Shown: piece after piece, positions 1 to 6,882 of the stretch
How positions within the stretch are numbered: position 1 is the stretch's first letter
Layout of the letters: each line of letters begins with the position of its first letter
From: an uncultured Hungatella sp.
Lineage (GTDB): Bacteria > Bacillota > Clostridia > Lachnospirales > Lachnospiraceae
Direction: 5' to 3'
Assembly: GCA_910586845.1 (NCBI GenBank)
Contig: CAJUJV010000017.1
Coordinates: 34,938-49,939 of the forward strand
Length of the DNA stretch: 15,002 nt
The notes under the pieces: generated by a model
Database searches by the model: none
What the model saw: the letters and a program-made list of their open reading frames with translations, nothing else
Told to the model about the DNA's origin: nothing
Made by a program: the position numbers and the translations under genes

Positions 1-1
1 C

Positions 2-1231
2 GGCAGGCTGGCCAGGGAGTTCGGAGTGTCTCCGGATTTCTTCTACAGGGAACAGACTGTGGGGACTCTGTCCGGAGGAGAGAAAGTGAAGGCTCAGATC
101 ATGAGGATCCTTCTGTCAGATCCCCATGTCCTTCTGCTGGATGAGCCTTCCAATGATATCGATCTGGAGACCCTGGAATGGCTGGAGAAGCTGATCCTTA
201 AGTGGACGGGTATCGTGATTTTCATCTCTCACGACGAGACTCTCATCGAGCGCACGGCCAACATGGTGATTCACATGGAACAGATCAGGAGGAAGACAAA
301 AAGCCGGTATACCGTGGCGGCCATGCCTTATGAACAGTACCAGAAGGAGCGCTTCAATCAGTTTGAAAGACAGGCCCGCATGGCGGAAAATGACCGGCGG
401 GAAAAGAAGATCCGGGACGAGAAATACAGACGGATCTGCCAGAGCGTGGATCACGCCCAGAACGCCGTCTCCAGACAGGACCCGTTTACGGCCCGGCTCC
501 TGAAAAAGAAGATGCACGCCGTCAAGTCCATGGGACGGCGGTTTGCCAGGGAGGATGAGAACATGACCGCCATGCCGGAGGAAGAGACCGCCATTTTCTT
601 CAAGCTGGGAGACAGGACTTGCCAAATCCCGGCAGGAAAGACGGTGATCCGCTGTGAGTATGACAGGCTTACAGCAGGGGATCACAGCCGGGTTCTGGCA
701 GAACATATCCGGCTTTTGGTCAGGGGGCCGGAAAAAATCGGGATCGTGGGAAAAAACGGGGCGGGGAAGACCACCCTTCTCCGCAGGATCGCCGATGAGC
801 TTCTGGGGAGGACCGATATCCGGGCAGAGTATATGCCTCAGGATTATGAGGAGCAGCTGGATCTGTCCATGACGCCGGTGGATTTTCTGGCCAGGTCAGG
901 AGACCGGGAGGAGAGGACCAGGATCCGCACTTACCTGGGGGCTCTGAAGTACACGGCAGACGAGATGGATCACCGGATTTCCCGGCTGTCCGGCGGCCAG
1001 AAGGCCAAGCTCCTGCTTCTGAAGATGAGCCTGTCCGGGGCCAATGTACTCATATTGGATGAGCCCACCCGAAATTTCTCTCCCCTGTCCGGGCCGGTGA
1101 TCCGGCAGATGTTAAGGGAATTTCCGGGAGCCGTCATCAGCATTTCCCATGACAGGAAATATCTTCAGGAGGTCTGTCAAAAAGTGTACCGGCTGACGGA
1201 AGAAGGCCTTGAGGCGGTCAGGGAAAACTGA
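2..1231 (+). CDS. ABC-F ATPase, ribosomal-protection (Lsa/Vga-like) type, 5' end cut off
   Basis: Cytoplasmic twin-ATPase of the ABC-F family, with no membrane segments. The reading frame is open to the left edge, so roughly the first 80-100 residues of a usual ~490-residue protein are missing; the GTG at 26 is internal. Seen in order: first-domain signature LSGGEKVKAQ, Walker B LLLDEPSNDID and switch ISHDE; a long basic helical linker (QDPFTARLLKKKMHAVKS); second Walker A GIVGKNGAGKTT, signature LSGGQKAK, Walker B LILDEPTRNFSPLSGPVIR and switch SISHDR. The DEPTRNFSPLS motif and the KKKMHAVKS linker are, to my knowledge, typical of ABC-F proteins of the Lsa/Vga/CplR group, which enter the ribosomal E site and dislodge lincosamide, pleuromutilin and streptogramin A drugs. 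Resistance is inferred, not shown; a housekeeping ABC-F translation factor is the alternative. It ends just before a strong hairpin. Confidence 0.85.
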   Translation, partial: GRLAREFGVSPDFFYREQTVGTLSGGEKVKAQIMRILLSDPHVLLLDEPSNDIDLETLEWLEKLILKWTGIVIFISHDETLIERTANMVIHMEQIRRKTKSRYTVAAMPYEQYQKERFNQFERQARMAENDRREKKIRDEKYRRICQSVDHAQNAVSRQDPFTARLLKKKMHAVKSMGRRFAREDENMTAMPEEETAIFFKLGDRTCQIPAGKTVIRCEYDRLTAGDHSRVLAEHIRLLVRGPEKIGIVGKNGAGKTTLLRRIADELLGRTDIRAEYMPQDYEEQLDLSMTPVDFLARSGDREERTRIRTYLGALKYTADEMDHRISRLSGGQKAKLLLLKMSLSGANVLILDEPTRNFSPLSGPVIRQMLREFPGAVISISHDRKYLQEVCQKVYRLTEEGLEAVREN

Positions 1232-1247
1232 TCTTTACAGACAGCGG

Positions 1248-1296
1248 CAGGAAACGTCATAAAGAAAAGATTTATGACGTTTCCTGTAAATATTTC
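1248..1296 (+). terminator. Hairpin terminator after the ABC-F gene
   Basis: A perfect 16-bp inverted repeat (arms 1248-1263 and 1271-1286, 7-nt loop) lies 17 bp after the stop codon. The tail is AT-rich (taaatatttctt) rather than a clean U-run, so termination may be incomplete. The arm core AAACGTCATAAA could also bind a protein, but the position favours a terminator. Confidence 0.7.
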
Positions 1297-1326
1297 TTGA
1301 CGGAGACCGCACAGGCAGGTTATACT
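1297..1326 (+). promoter_or_regulatory. Sigma-A promoter candidate P1, distal to recA
   Basis: TTGACG at 1297-1302 and TATACT at 1321-1326 with an 18-bp spacer, beginning immediately after the hairpin tail. It would start RNA near 1333, over 300 bases before recA. Either it adds a long structured leader to recA or it drives a small RNA. Judged by consensus match only. Confidence 0.6.
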
Positions 1327-1596
1327 GAACATGTTATTTCGCGCAGGGATTCTTTTCCTGCAGGATTCAGGAAATTCTTATTTCCCGGGTGATGATTCAT
1401 CACGGATTCACATGTGAGCGATGAAGAGATGGGGTGAGGCCTATGACTGCCGTCTGAAAATACAGACACAGGGTGAAAAATATTAGACAGATATCCGCCG
1501 GTTTGGTACAATATTAGTCGTAAGGAAGGAACCGCCGCAGATCGGTTTTTCCGGTTTTGACCAAAAGCCGGGGCAAAAATAAAAAGCAGATTAAGG
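1327..1596 (+). other. Structured non-coding leader upstream of recA
   Basis: No convincing gene lies in this stretch. Local inverted repeats are frequent: TTTCCTG/CAGGAAA around 1356-1375, GTGATGA-T-TCATCAC at 1389-1403, the 10-bp palindrome TCACATGTGA at 1408-1417 nested between TTCATC (1396-1401) and GATGAA (1420-1425), GTCTG/CAGAC near 1452-1467, and AACCG (1530-1534)/CGGTT (1543-1547) followed by T residues. The last resembles a weak terminator, so RNA from P1 could end near 1550 as a ~220-nt small RNA. No known RNA family is recognised. It could equally be an unstructured 5' leader. Confidence 0.35.
1484..1512 (+). promoter_or_regulatory. Sigma-A promoter candidate P2 in the recA leader
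   Basis: TAGACA at 1484-1489 and TACAAT at 1507-1512 with a 17-bp spacer, one mismatch from consensus in each hexamer. Transcription would start near 1519. Together with P1 and the recA-proximal promoter it forms a possible tandem array. Confidence 0.45.
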
Positions 1597-1628
1597 TTGA
1601 CATTTGCCCCAGGGTGTATTATTATAAT
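1597..1628 (+). promoter_or_regulatory. Main sigma-A promoter of recA
   Basis: Perfect -35 TTGACA (1597-1602). The -10 is TATTAT at 1620-1625 (17-bp spacer) or TATAAT at 1623-1628 (20-bp spacer). The start site would fall around 1632-1636, on the LexA box. An inverted repeat GGGGCAAA (1570-1577)/TTTGCCCC (1603-1610) brackets the -35 hexamer. Confidence 0.85.
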
Positions 1629-1634
1629 AAAAAA

Positions 1635-1646
1635 GAACATCTGTTC
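1635..1646 (+). promoter_or_regulatory. LexA (SOS) operator of recA
   Basis: GAACATCTGTTC fits the Gram-positive LexA consensus GAAC-N4-GTTC exactly, with a flanking G that matches the extended form. It overlaps the predicted start site just after the -10, so LexA bound here would block initiation or escape, and DNA damage would relieve it. Operator function is inferred from sequence and from known recA control in Firmicutes. Confidence 0.9.
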
Positions 1647-1668
1647 GAAACATAGGGGAGAAGGAAAC

Positions 1669-2814
1669 ATGAACAAAGAAGAGAAATTAAAGGCACTGGA
1701 AGGCGCCATCACACAGATCGAGAAGGCTTACGGGAAGGGTTCCGTGATGAAGCTGGGAGATTCGGGAGCCAACATGAATATTGAGACGGTCCCCACAGGT
1801 TCTCTGAGCCTGGACATTGCCCTGGGACTGGGAGGCATCCCCAAGGGACGTGTCATCGAGGTCTACGGACCCGAGTCCAGCGGTAAGACCACGGTGGCCC
1901 TCCATATGGTGGCCGAGGTGCAGAAGAGAGGCGGTATCGCCGGATTTATCGATGCGGAGCATGCCCTGGATCCGGTATACGCCCGGAATATCGGTGTGGA
2001 CATCGACAATCTCTATATCTCCCAGCCGGATAACGGAGAGCAGGCCCTGGAGATTACCGAGACCATGGTCCGCTCGGGAGCGGTGGATATCGTTATCGTG
2101 GACTCCGTGGCAGCCCTGGTCCCCAAGGCAGAGATCGAGGGAGAGATGGGAGATTCCCACATGGGTCTTCAGGCCCGTCTGATGTCCCAGGCCCTCAGGA
2201 AACTTACGGGCGTCATCAGCAAGACCAACTGCAGCGTCATCTTTATCAATCAGGTCCGCGAGAAGATCGGCGTCATGTTCGGGAATCCGGAGACCACCAC
2301 AGGAGGCCGGGCTCTGAAGTTCTACGCCTCTGTCCGCATGGAAGTGCGGAAAGCCGAGATTCTGAAGCAGGGCGGAGATGTAGTGGGCAACCGTGCCAAG
2401 GTAAAGGTCGTGAAGAACAAGATCGCACCTCCGTTTAAAGAGGCGGAGTTCGACATCATGTTCGGTCAGGGCATCTCCAGAGAGGGAGACATCCTGGATC
2501 TGGCGGTGAAGGAGAATATCGTGGAGAAGAGCGGCGCCTGGTACGCTTATCAGGGCTCCAAGATCGGTCAGGGACGTGAGAACGCCAAGATCTATCTCCG
2601 GGACAACCCGGCAGCCTGCCAGGAGATCGAGAACAGAGTACGGGGGATCTACGGCCTCGGCGCTTCTTCGCCTGCAGAGGAGACTCCTGCAGGAGGCACA
2701 GAGAAGGAGAAGACAGAGAAGGCCGGAAAGTCCGGAAGAGGAGCCAAAGCTGACAGGGCCGGAGAAGGAGCCCGGTCCGCCGAAGCCCCGGCGGAGACCG
2801 GGGAGCTGATCTGA
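1669..2814 (+). CDS. recA: Recombinase RecA
   Basis: DNA-dependent ATPase that forms filaments on single-stranded DNA, pairs homologous strands and triggers LexA self-cleavage. It has 381 residues. The Walker A motif GPESSGKT is at about 67-74, Walker B IVIVDSVAAL at 141-150, and the loop-2 region with NQVREKIGVMFGNPETTTGG at about 194-213. The core ends near residue 333 and is followed by a ~48-residue low-complexity charged tail rich in E, K, G and A, which varies between species. ATG 1669 is chosen over an in-frame TTG at 1597 because that TTG lies in the -35 box and GGGGAGAAGG precedes the ATG. recX follows after 13 bp, so the two are surely co-transcribed. Control is by LexA. Confidence 0.98.
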   Translation: MNKEEKLKALEGAITQIEKAYGKGSVMKLGDSGANMNIETVPTGSLSLDIALGLGGIPKGRVIEVYGPESSGKTTVALHMVAEVQKRGGIAGFIDAEHALDPVYARNIGVDIDNLYISQPDNGEQALEITETMVRSGAVDIVIVDSVAALVPKAEIEGEMGDSHMGLQARLMSQALRKLTGVISKTNCSVIFINQVREKIGVMFGNPETTTGGRALKFYASVRMEVRKAEILKQGGDVVGNRAKVKVVKNKIAPPFKEAEFDIMFGQGISREGDILDLAVKENIVEKSGAWYAYQGSKIGQGRENAKIYLRDNPAACQEIENRVRGIYGLGASSPAEETPAGGTEKEKTEKAGKSGRGAKADRAGEGARSAEAPAETGELI

Positions 2815-2827
2815 GGCCGGAGAAGCG

Positions 2828-3421
2828 ATGCAGATCGAGGCCATCGTTCCTCTGGATAAGAGGAGAAGCAAAGTCCTTACTGACGAGGACTTTGCTTTCG
2901 TCTTATACCGGGGAGAAGTGAAAAGGTACGGCATTGAAGAAGGGAAGGAACTGACGGCGGCGGATTACGACAGGATCCTGAGAGAGGTGCTGTTTAAGAG
3001 AGCCAGGGAGCGGAGTCTGTACCTTCTGAAAGCCAGGGACAGGACGGAGCAGGAGATCCGGCAGAAGCTGAAGGACGGGTATTACCCGGAGGAAGCCATA
3101 GAGCATACCATGGCTTTTCTGAAAGAATACCGGTTTGTGGATGACGAGAAGTACGGGCGCAACTATATCCGGATCTACGGCGGCAGGAAGAGCAGGAAAC
3201 AGCTGGAGTTCGAACTTCGGAACAGGGGGCTGGACAGAGAGGAGATCGGTCTTCTCCTGGAAGAGGGAGACATCGATGAGGCGGAACAGATTCTTCGCTA
3301 TCTGAGAAAGAAGGGCTACGAGAAAGATGTGACTCCGCCGAAGGAGTGCGCCAGACTGGCGGCGGCCCTGGGGAGGAAAGGATTTTCCTTCGATGAGATC
3401 CGCCGGGTCATGGAAGAGTGA
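2828..3421 (+). CDS. recX: RecA modulator RecX
   Basis: RecX proteins bind RecA filaments and restrain or remodel them. The product has 197 residues, largely helical and charged, with three-helix RecX repeats. Recognisable parts are the R-x-x-x-YLLKARDRTEQEIRQKL block at about 60-80, a FVDDEKYGRNYI segment at about 99-110 and a GRKSRKQLEFELRNRGLDREEI segment at about 119-140. The N-terminal ~55 residues form the usual poorly conserved lead-in. ATG 2828 is preceded by GGAG at short spacing. The 13-bp gap behind recA implies shared SOS-controlled transcription and possibly coupled translation. Confidence 0.93.
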   Translation: MQIEAIVPLDKRRSKVLTDEDFAFVLYRGEVKRYGIEEGKELTAADYDRILREVLFKRARERSLYLLKARDRTEQEIRQKLKDGYYPEEAIEHTMAFLKEYRFVDDEKYGRNYIRIYGGRKSRKQLEFELRNRGLDREEIGLLLEEGDIDEAEQILRYLRKKGYEKDVTPPKECARLAAALGRKGFSFDEIRRVMEE

Positions 3422-3466
3422 GCGCAGCCGCTCAGGCAGGTTCGGGTATCTGCCGGGCTGATCAGC
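3419..3466 (+). other. Cluster of stem-loops after recX
   Basis: Three adjacent inverted repeats lie here: TGAGCG/CGCTCA (3419-3424, 3429-3434) starting on the recX stop codon, GGCAG/CTGCC (3435-3439, 3450-3454), and the palindrome GCTGATCAGC (3457-3466). None is followed by a U-run, so they are not a classical terminator. They may slow 3' decay of the recA-recX message or cause partial termination. Confidence 0.45.
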
Positions 3467-3523
3467 TGCTGTGAACCCATGTGAACAGTAACGGGAGAGG
3501 GGCGGAAATGGCCACTTGGACAC

Positions 3524-3552
3524 TTGACATAATGCACAAAACAGTTTAAAAT
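3524..3552 (+). promoter_or_regulatory. Sigma-A promoter of rny
   Basis: TTGACA at 3524-3529, a 17-bp spacer and TAAAAT at 3547-3552. The inferred start is near 3559, giving a ~43-nt leader. It lets rny be expressed independently of SOS-controlled recA-recX. Confidence 0.85.
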
Positions 3553-3587
3553 TGTATTGTTGTATTCTTGTACAATGAAAACTGAAT

Positions 3588-3604
3588 AAGGAGGTGCTCC
3601 TGTG
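3588..3604 (+). promoter_or_regulatory. Hairpin-embedded ribosome site of rny
   Basis: A very strong Shine-Dalgarno AAGGAGGTG sits 7 bases before a GTG start. The same bases form AGGAG (3589-3593)-GTG-CTCCT (3597-3601), so a 5-bp hairpin would mask the ribosome site and end exactly at the start codon. This could limit translation or respond to a factor such as RNase Y itself. The hairpin is short and its effect is inference. Confidence 0.5.
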
Positions 3605-5143
3605 ACGATAATAGCTGTAATAGCTACAATCATAATTGTAGCTCCTATTACCTGGGGACTGGCTGTTGCATACCGGAAGAAGACTTACGAGAGCAAAATC
3701 GGCAGTGCAGAAGAGAAGTCCAGAGAGATAATAGATGAAGCATTAAAAACCGCAGAGACAAAAAAACGAGAAGCTCTCCTGGAAGCAAAGGAAGAGTCCA
3801 TCCGGACGAAGAATGAGTTAGATAAAGAGACCAAGGAGAGAAGAGCAGAGCTTCAAAGGTATGAGAGAAGAGTACTGAACAAGGAAGAGAATCTGGACAA
3901 GAAGTCCGAGACTCTGGAGCGCAGAGAGACAAGCCTGACGGCCCGTGAGGAAAATCTTAACAAAAAGCTGGCTGAGGCGGAAGCGCTTCGGGGTATGAGG
4001 CAGCAGGAACTGGAGAGAATTTCCGGTCTGACCTCTGACCAGGCCAAGGAGTATCTGCTGAAGTCCGTTGAGGACGATGTGAAACATGATACGGCCAGAC
4101 TGATCAAGGATCTGGAGAACAAGGCCAAAGAAGAAGCGGAGAAGAAGGCCAGAGAGTATGTGGTGACGGCGATTCAGAGATGTGCGGCGGACCATGTGGC
4201 GGAGACCACGGTTTCCGTAGTACAGCTGCCCAACGATGAGATGAAGGGCCGCATCATCGGAAGAGAAGGCCGTAATATCCGTACTCTGGAGACGATGACC
4301 GGTGTGGAACTGATCATCGACGATACTCCGGAAGCAGTAGTGCTTTCAGGATTTGACCCTGTAAGAAGAGAAGTGGCAAGGATTGCCCTGGAGCGTCTGA
4401 TCGTGGACGGACGTATCCATCCCGCCAGGATTGAAGAGATGGTGGAGAAGGCACAGAAGGAAGTAGAGATCAATATGCGGGAGGATGGAGAGGCTGCAAC
4501 GCTGGAAGTTGGCATCCATGGGATCCATCCGGAGCTGGTGAAGCTTCTTGGCAAGATGAAGTTCAGGACCAGTTATGGGCAGAATGCTCTGAAACATTCC
4601 ATAGAAGTAGCTCAGTTATCGGGACTGCTGGCAGCGGAAGTCGGTGTTGACGTCCGTATGGCAAAGCGTGCCGGTTTATTACATGATATTGGTAAATCCA
4701 TTGACCATGAGGTGGAAGGTTCCCATGTGAAGCTGGGAGCAGAACTGTGTAAGAAATACAAAGAGTCGGCAACCGTGATCAACGCAGTGGAATCCCATCA
4801 TGGCGATGTTGAGCCGGAGAGTCTCATATCCTGTATCGTTCAGGCAGCGGATACCATATCGGCTGCAAGACCTGGTGCAAGGAGAGAGACCCTGGAGACA
4901 TATACGAACAGACTGAAACAATTGGAAGAGATAACAGATTCCTTTAAGGGAGTGGATAAATCATTTGCCATCCAGGCAGGCCGGGAAGTCCGTGTTATGG
5001 TAGTTCCTGAGCAGATCAGCGATGACGATATGGTGCTTCTGGCAAGAGATATTTCCAAGAAGATTGAAGAGTCCATGGAATATCCGGGACAGATCCGTGT
5101 CAATGTGATCCGTGAATCAAGAGTTACCGATTATGCAAAATAG
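3602..5143 (+). CDS. rny: Ribonuclease Y
   Basis: Membrane-anchored endoribonuclease that starts mRNA decay in Firmicutes and organises the degradosome-like complex. It has 513 residues, the usual family length. An N-terminal membrane segment spans about 2-24. A long charged coiled coil follows at about 28-190 (E/K-rich, many ERRE and KEEN runs), then a KH RNA-binding domain with GRIIGREGRNIR at 216-227, then an HD phosphohydrolase domain with metal ligands HD at 361-362 in GLLHDIGKSID and SHHGDVEPES at about 398-407. The GTG start is supported by the Shine-Dalgarno and by the membrane anchor beginning at once. Its own promoter lies upstream and a terminator follows 8 bp after the stop. Confidence 0.97.
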   Translation: MTIIAVIATIIIVAPITWGLAVAYRKKTYESKIGSAEEKSREIIDEALKTAETKKREALLEAKEESIRTKNELDKETKERRAELQRYERRVLNKEENLDKKSETLERRETSLTAREENLNKKLAEAEALRGMRQQELERISGLTSDQAKEYLLKSVEDDVKHDTARLIKDLENKAKEEAEKKAREYVVTAIQRCAADHVAETTVSVVQLPNDEMKGRIIGREGRNIRTLETMTGVELIIDDTPEAVVLSGFDPVRREVARIALERLIVDGRIHPARIEEMVEKAQKEVEINMREDGEAATLEVGIHGIHPELVKLLGKMKFRTSYGQNALKHSIEVAQLSGLLAAEVGVDVRMAKRAGLLHDIGKSIDHEVEGSHVKLGAELCKKYKESATVINAVESHHGDVEPESLISCIVQAADTISAARPGARRETLETYTNRLKQLEEITDSFKGVDKSFAIQAGREVRVMVVPEQISDDDMVLLARDISKKIEESMEYPGQIRVNVIRESRVTDYAK

Positions 5144-5151
5144 GAAAAGAG

Positions 5152-5182
5152 AGGCTCTGTGATCAGTTACAGAGCCTTTTTT
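5152..5182 (+). terminator. Rho-independent terminator of rny
   Basis: Perfect 9-bp stem AGGCTCTGT (5152-5160)/ACAGAGCCT (5169-5177), 8-nt loop, then an uninterrupted T-run through 5182. It directly follows the rny stop. Confidence 0.95.
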
Positions 5183-5218
5183 GCAACAGAATAATAAAAA
5201 GAGACGGGAGGAAACCAT

Positions 5219-6241
5219 ATGACATGTAAAAAGATGAAAAAAGGCCTGACCCTGTTTCTGGTGACGGCGGCATCTGTGCTTGCCGTTTCCCGGCAGAGCT
5301 GGGGAGCTTCTGCGATTTCGTCCGTTTCTCTTGATGTGGAGAGCGATCTGCACATCGGAGACGACTATTCCACGGACGATATCGAGGTCACCGCCAGAAA
5401 AGGTCATTTTTCCGTGGGAGACATCGAGATCCTCAATGAAAACGACTGGTGGGAGGAGGACGAGATCCCCAGGATCAGCGTTATGCTCAACGCAGATGAG
5501 GGATATTATTTCAGTATTTCCAGAAGCAATATTAAAGTAAAGGGCGCAACCTATATCAGCGGCAGGAAGGAAGATTCCTATACGCTGGTAGTAACTCTGG
5601 AACTTCCCTCCATGCTGGAGACTCTGGGCGAGATCGGGCAGGCCAGGTGGACTTCAGTCAATGAGGCGGAATGGGATCCGGTTTCTAACGCAGGATATTA
5701 TGAGGTGCGCCTGTACAGGGAAGGCAAGACCATAGGCGGGCTCCAGAAAGCGACGGAGCCGAAGATCGATTTCGGCAGCCTTATGCGCAAAGAAGGCACC
5801 TACAATTTCCGGGTCCGTGCAGTGAACAAGCGGAACAATGATGTGAAAAGCGAATGGCTTGATTCCGGTGCAACCTCATATATTGATGAGGAGACAGCGG
5901 CCCGGTTCCGCAGCCAGTATGGCGAGACGATTCCGGATTATATAACGGAGCCTTCTCAGATGAACCAGATTTACTATACTCCGGATCAGTACGGGTGGAT
6001 CCGTGACAGCGTGGGCTGGTGGTACCGCAATCCGGATAAAACCTATACCACAAGCAACTGGCAGCTGATCGACGGGAAATGGTATTATTTTAATTCTTCA
6101 GGATACATGGTCACAGGCTGGATAGACTGGAAAGGAAAGTCCTACTACTGTGATCCGGTAAACGGAGATATGCAGGTAAATAAGCTGATAGACGACGGAT
6201 CAGGAAGACGGGTGGATTCCACCGGCGCCTGGATCCAATAG
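5219..6241 (+). CDS. Secreted protein with Fn3-like domain and cell-wall-binding repeats
   Basis: Exported protein of 340 residues with no recognisable catalytic domain. A signal peptide is visible: basic start (CKKMKKG), hydrophobic stretch TLFLVTAASVLAV and a probable cut near ASA at 30-32. Residues ~33-130 form an acidic beta-rich region. Residues ~141-218 look like a fibronectin-III fold (WDPVSNAGYYEVRLYREG ... YNFRVRAVNK). Residues ~257-325 hold aromatic choline/glucan-binding-type repeats (GWWYRNPD, WQLIDGKWYYFNSSGYMVTGW, YYCDPVNGDMQ). Such repeats bind teichoic-acid choline or glucans, so a surface location is likely. Only about two to three repeats are present, few for firm anchoring. 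GGGAGG precedes the ATG. No clear promoter was found after the rny terminator. The Nudix gene follows after 21 bp. Function unknown. Confidence 0.85.
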   Translation: MTCKKMKKGLTLFLVTAASVLAVSRQSWGASAISSVSLDVESDLHIGDDYSTDDIEVTARKGHFSVGDIEILNENDWWEEDEIPRISVMLNADEGYYFSISRSNIKVKGATYISGRKEDSYTLVVTLELPSMLETLGEIGQARWTSVNEAEWDPVSNAGYYEVRLYREGKTIGGLQKATEPKIDFGSLMRKEGTYNFRVRAVNKRNNDVKSEWLDSGATSYIDEETAARFRSQYGETIPDYITEPSQMNQIYYTPDQYGWIRDSVGWWYRNPDKTYTTSNWQLIDGKWYYFNSSGYMVTGWIDWKGKSYYCDPVNGDMQVNKLIDDGSGRRVDSTGAWIQ

Positions 6242-6262
6242 AAGAGAAGGGGGAGGAAGACA

Positions 6263-6802
6263 GTGGAAAGTGTTGTTCGGTTAAAAAGAGAACTGAGGTA
6301 TGAGGGAGCGATTCTGAAGATCTATGAGGATACGGTTGTGGCCAACGGCCATGAGGCTCATTGGGATTTTATCCATCACGACGGGGCGGCGGCAGTGCTC
6401 CCGGTCACGGATGACGGCAAGATCCTGATGGTGCGCCAGTACCGCAATGCCCTGGACAGGGATACTCTGGAGATCCCGGCAGGCAAATTGGATGCGCCTG
6501 ACGAACCGAAGATCGAATGCGCCTATCGGGAGCTGGAGGAGGAGACCGGATATCGGACGGAACAGATGGAATATCTGATCAGCCTCAATACGACGGTGGC
6601 CTTCTGTGATGAAGCTATCGACATCTTTGTGGCCAGAAATCTGATCCCTTCCCATCAGCATCTGGATGAAGATGAGGTCATTGATGTGGAACCCTGGGAG
6701 TTGAAGGATCTTCTGGAACTGATCTATTCGGGAAAGATGACAGACGCCAAGACCGTGGCTGCCATCACTGCCTATGCCGTAAAATACGGCGGAGGACAGT
6801 AG
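6263..6802 (+). CDS. nudF: Nudix hydrolase, ADP-ribose pyrophosphatase
   Basis: Expected to hydrolyse ADP-ribose to AMP and ribose 5-phosphate in the cytoplasm. It has 179 residues. The Nudix box runs from G74 to Y97: GKLDAPDE then RELEEETGY, carrying the REx2-EExG metal-binding core. One extra residue lies between the first Gly and the Glu compared with the textbook G-x5-E spacing. The PAGK sequence before the box and the WDFIHHDGAAAVLPV strand are typical of the ADP-ribose branch. The GTG start has a strong purine-rich ribosome site (GGGGGAGGA). The following spoIIM and xerD reproduce the order around Bacillus subtilis nudF, which supports the name; the exact substrate is inferred. Confidence 0.9.
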   Translation: MESVVRLKRELRYEGAILKIYEDTVVANGHEAHWDFIHHDGAAAVLPVTDDGKILMVRQYRNALDRDTLEIPAGKLDAPDEPKIECAYRELEEETGYRTEQMEYLISLNTTVAFCDEAIDIFVARNLIPSHQHLDEDEVIDVEPWELKDLLELIYSGKMTDAKTVAAITAYAVKYGGGQ

Positions 6803-6825
6803 GTCTGTCTGACTCCGGCAGCCTG

Positions 6826-6854
6826 TCATAAGGAGGAAAGGGGCCGCATATACT
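6826..6854 (+). promoter_or_regulatory. Sigma-E-like sporulation promoter of spoIIM
   Basis: TCATAAG (6826-6832), 14 bp, CATATACT (6847-6854). This fits the mother-cell sigma-E pattern KMATATT-N14-CATACA-T well: 5 of 7 at -35, and CATA, A and T at -10, with correct spacing. It lies 28 bp before spoIIM, which is sigma-E controlled in Bacillus. The purine run GGAGGAAAGGGG falls inside the spacer. Confidence 0.55.
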
Positions 6855-6882
6855 GTGATAACAGCAGGTAAGGCGGCAGAGC

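Noticed and set aside
1331..1417. 28-codon ORF just after promoter P1
   Set aside because: The ATG is at the predicted start of the RNA, with no ribosome site, and the ORF ends within nested palindromes. Too weak to call a gene.
1327..1550. 6S RNA or known riboswitch in the recA leader
   Set aside because: No end-to-end pairing with a central bubble (6S) and no recognised riboswitch core was seen. Only small local stems are present.
1687..2934. 415-codon open frame on the - strand across recA
   Set aside because: It is antisense to unmistakable recA, has no ribosome site and its product resembles nothing known. It reflects codon bias of recA.
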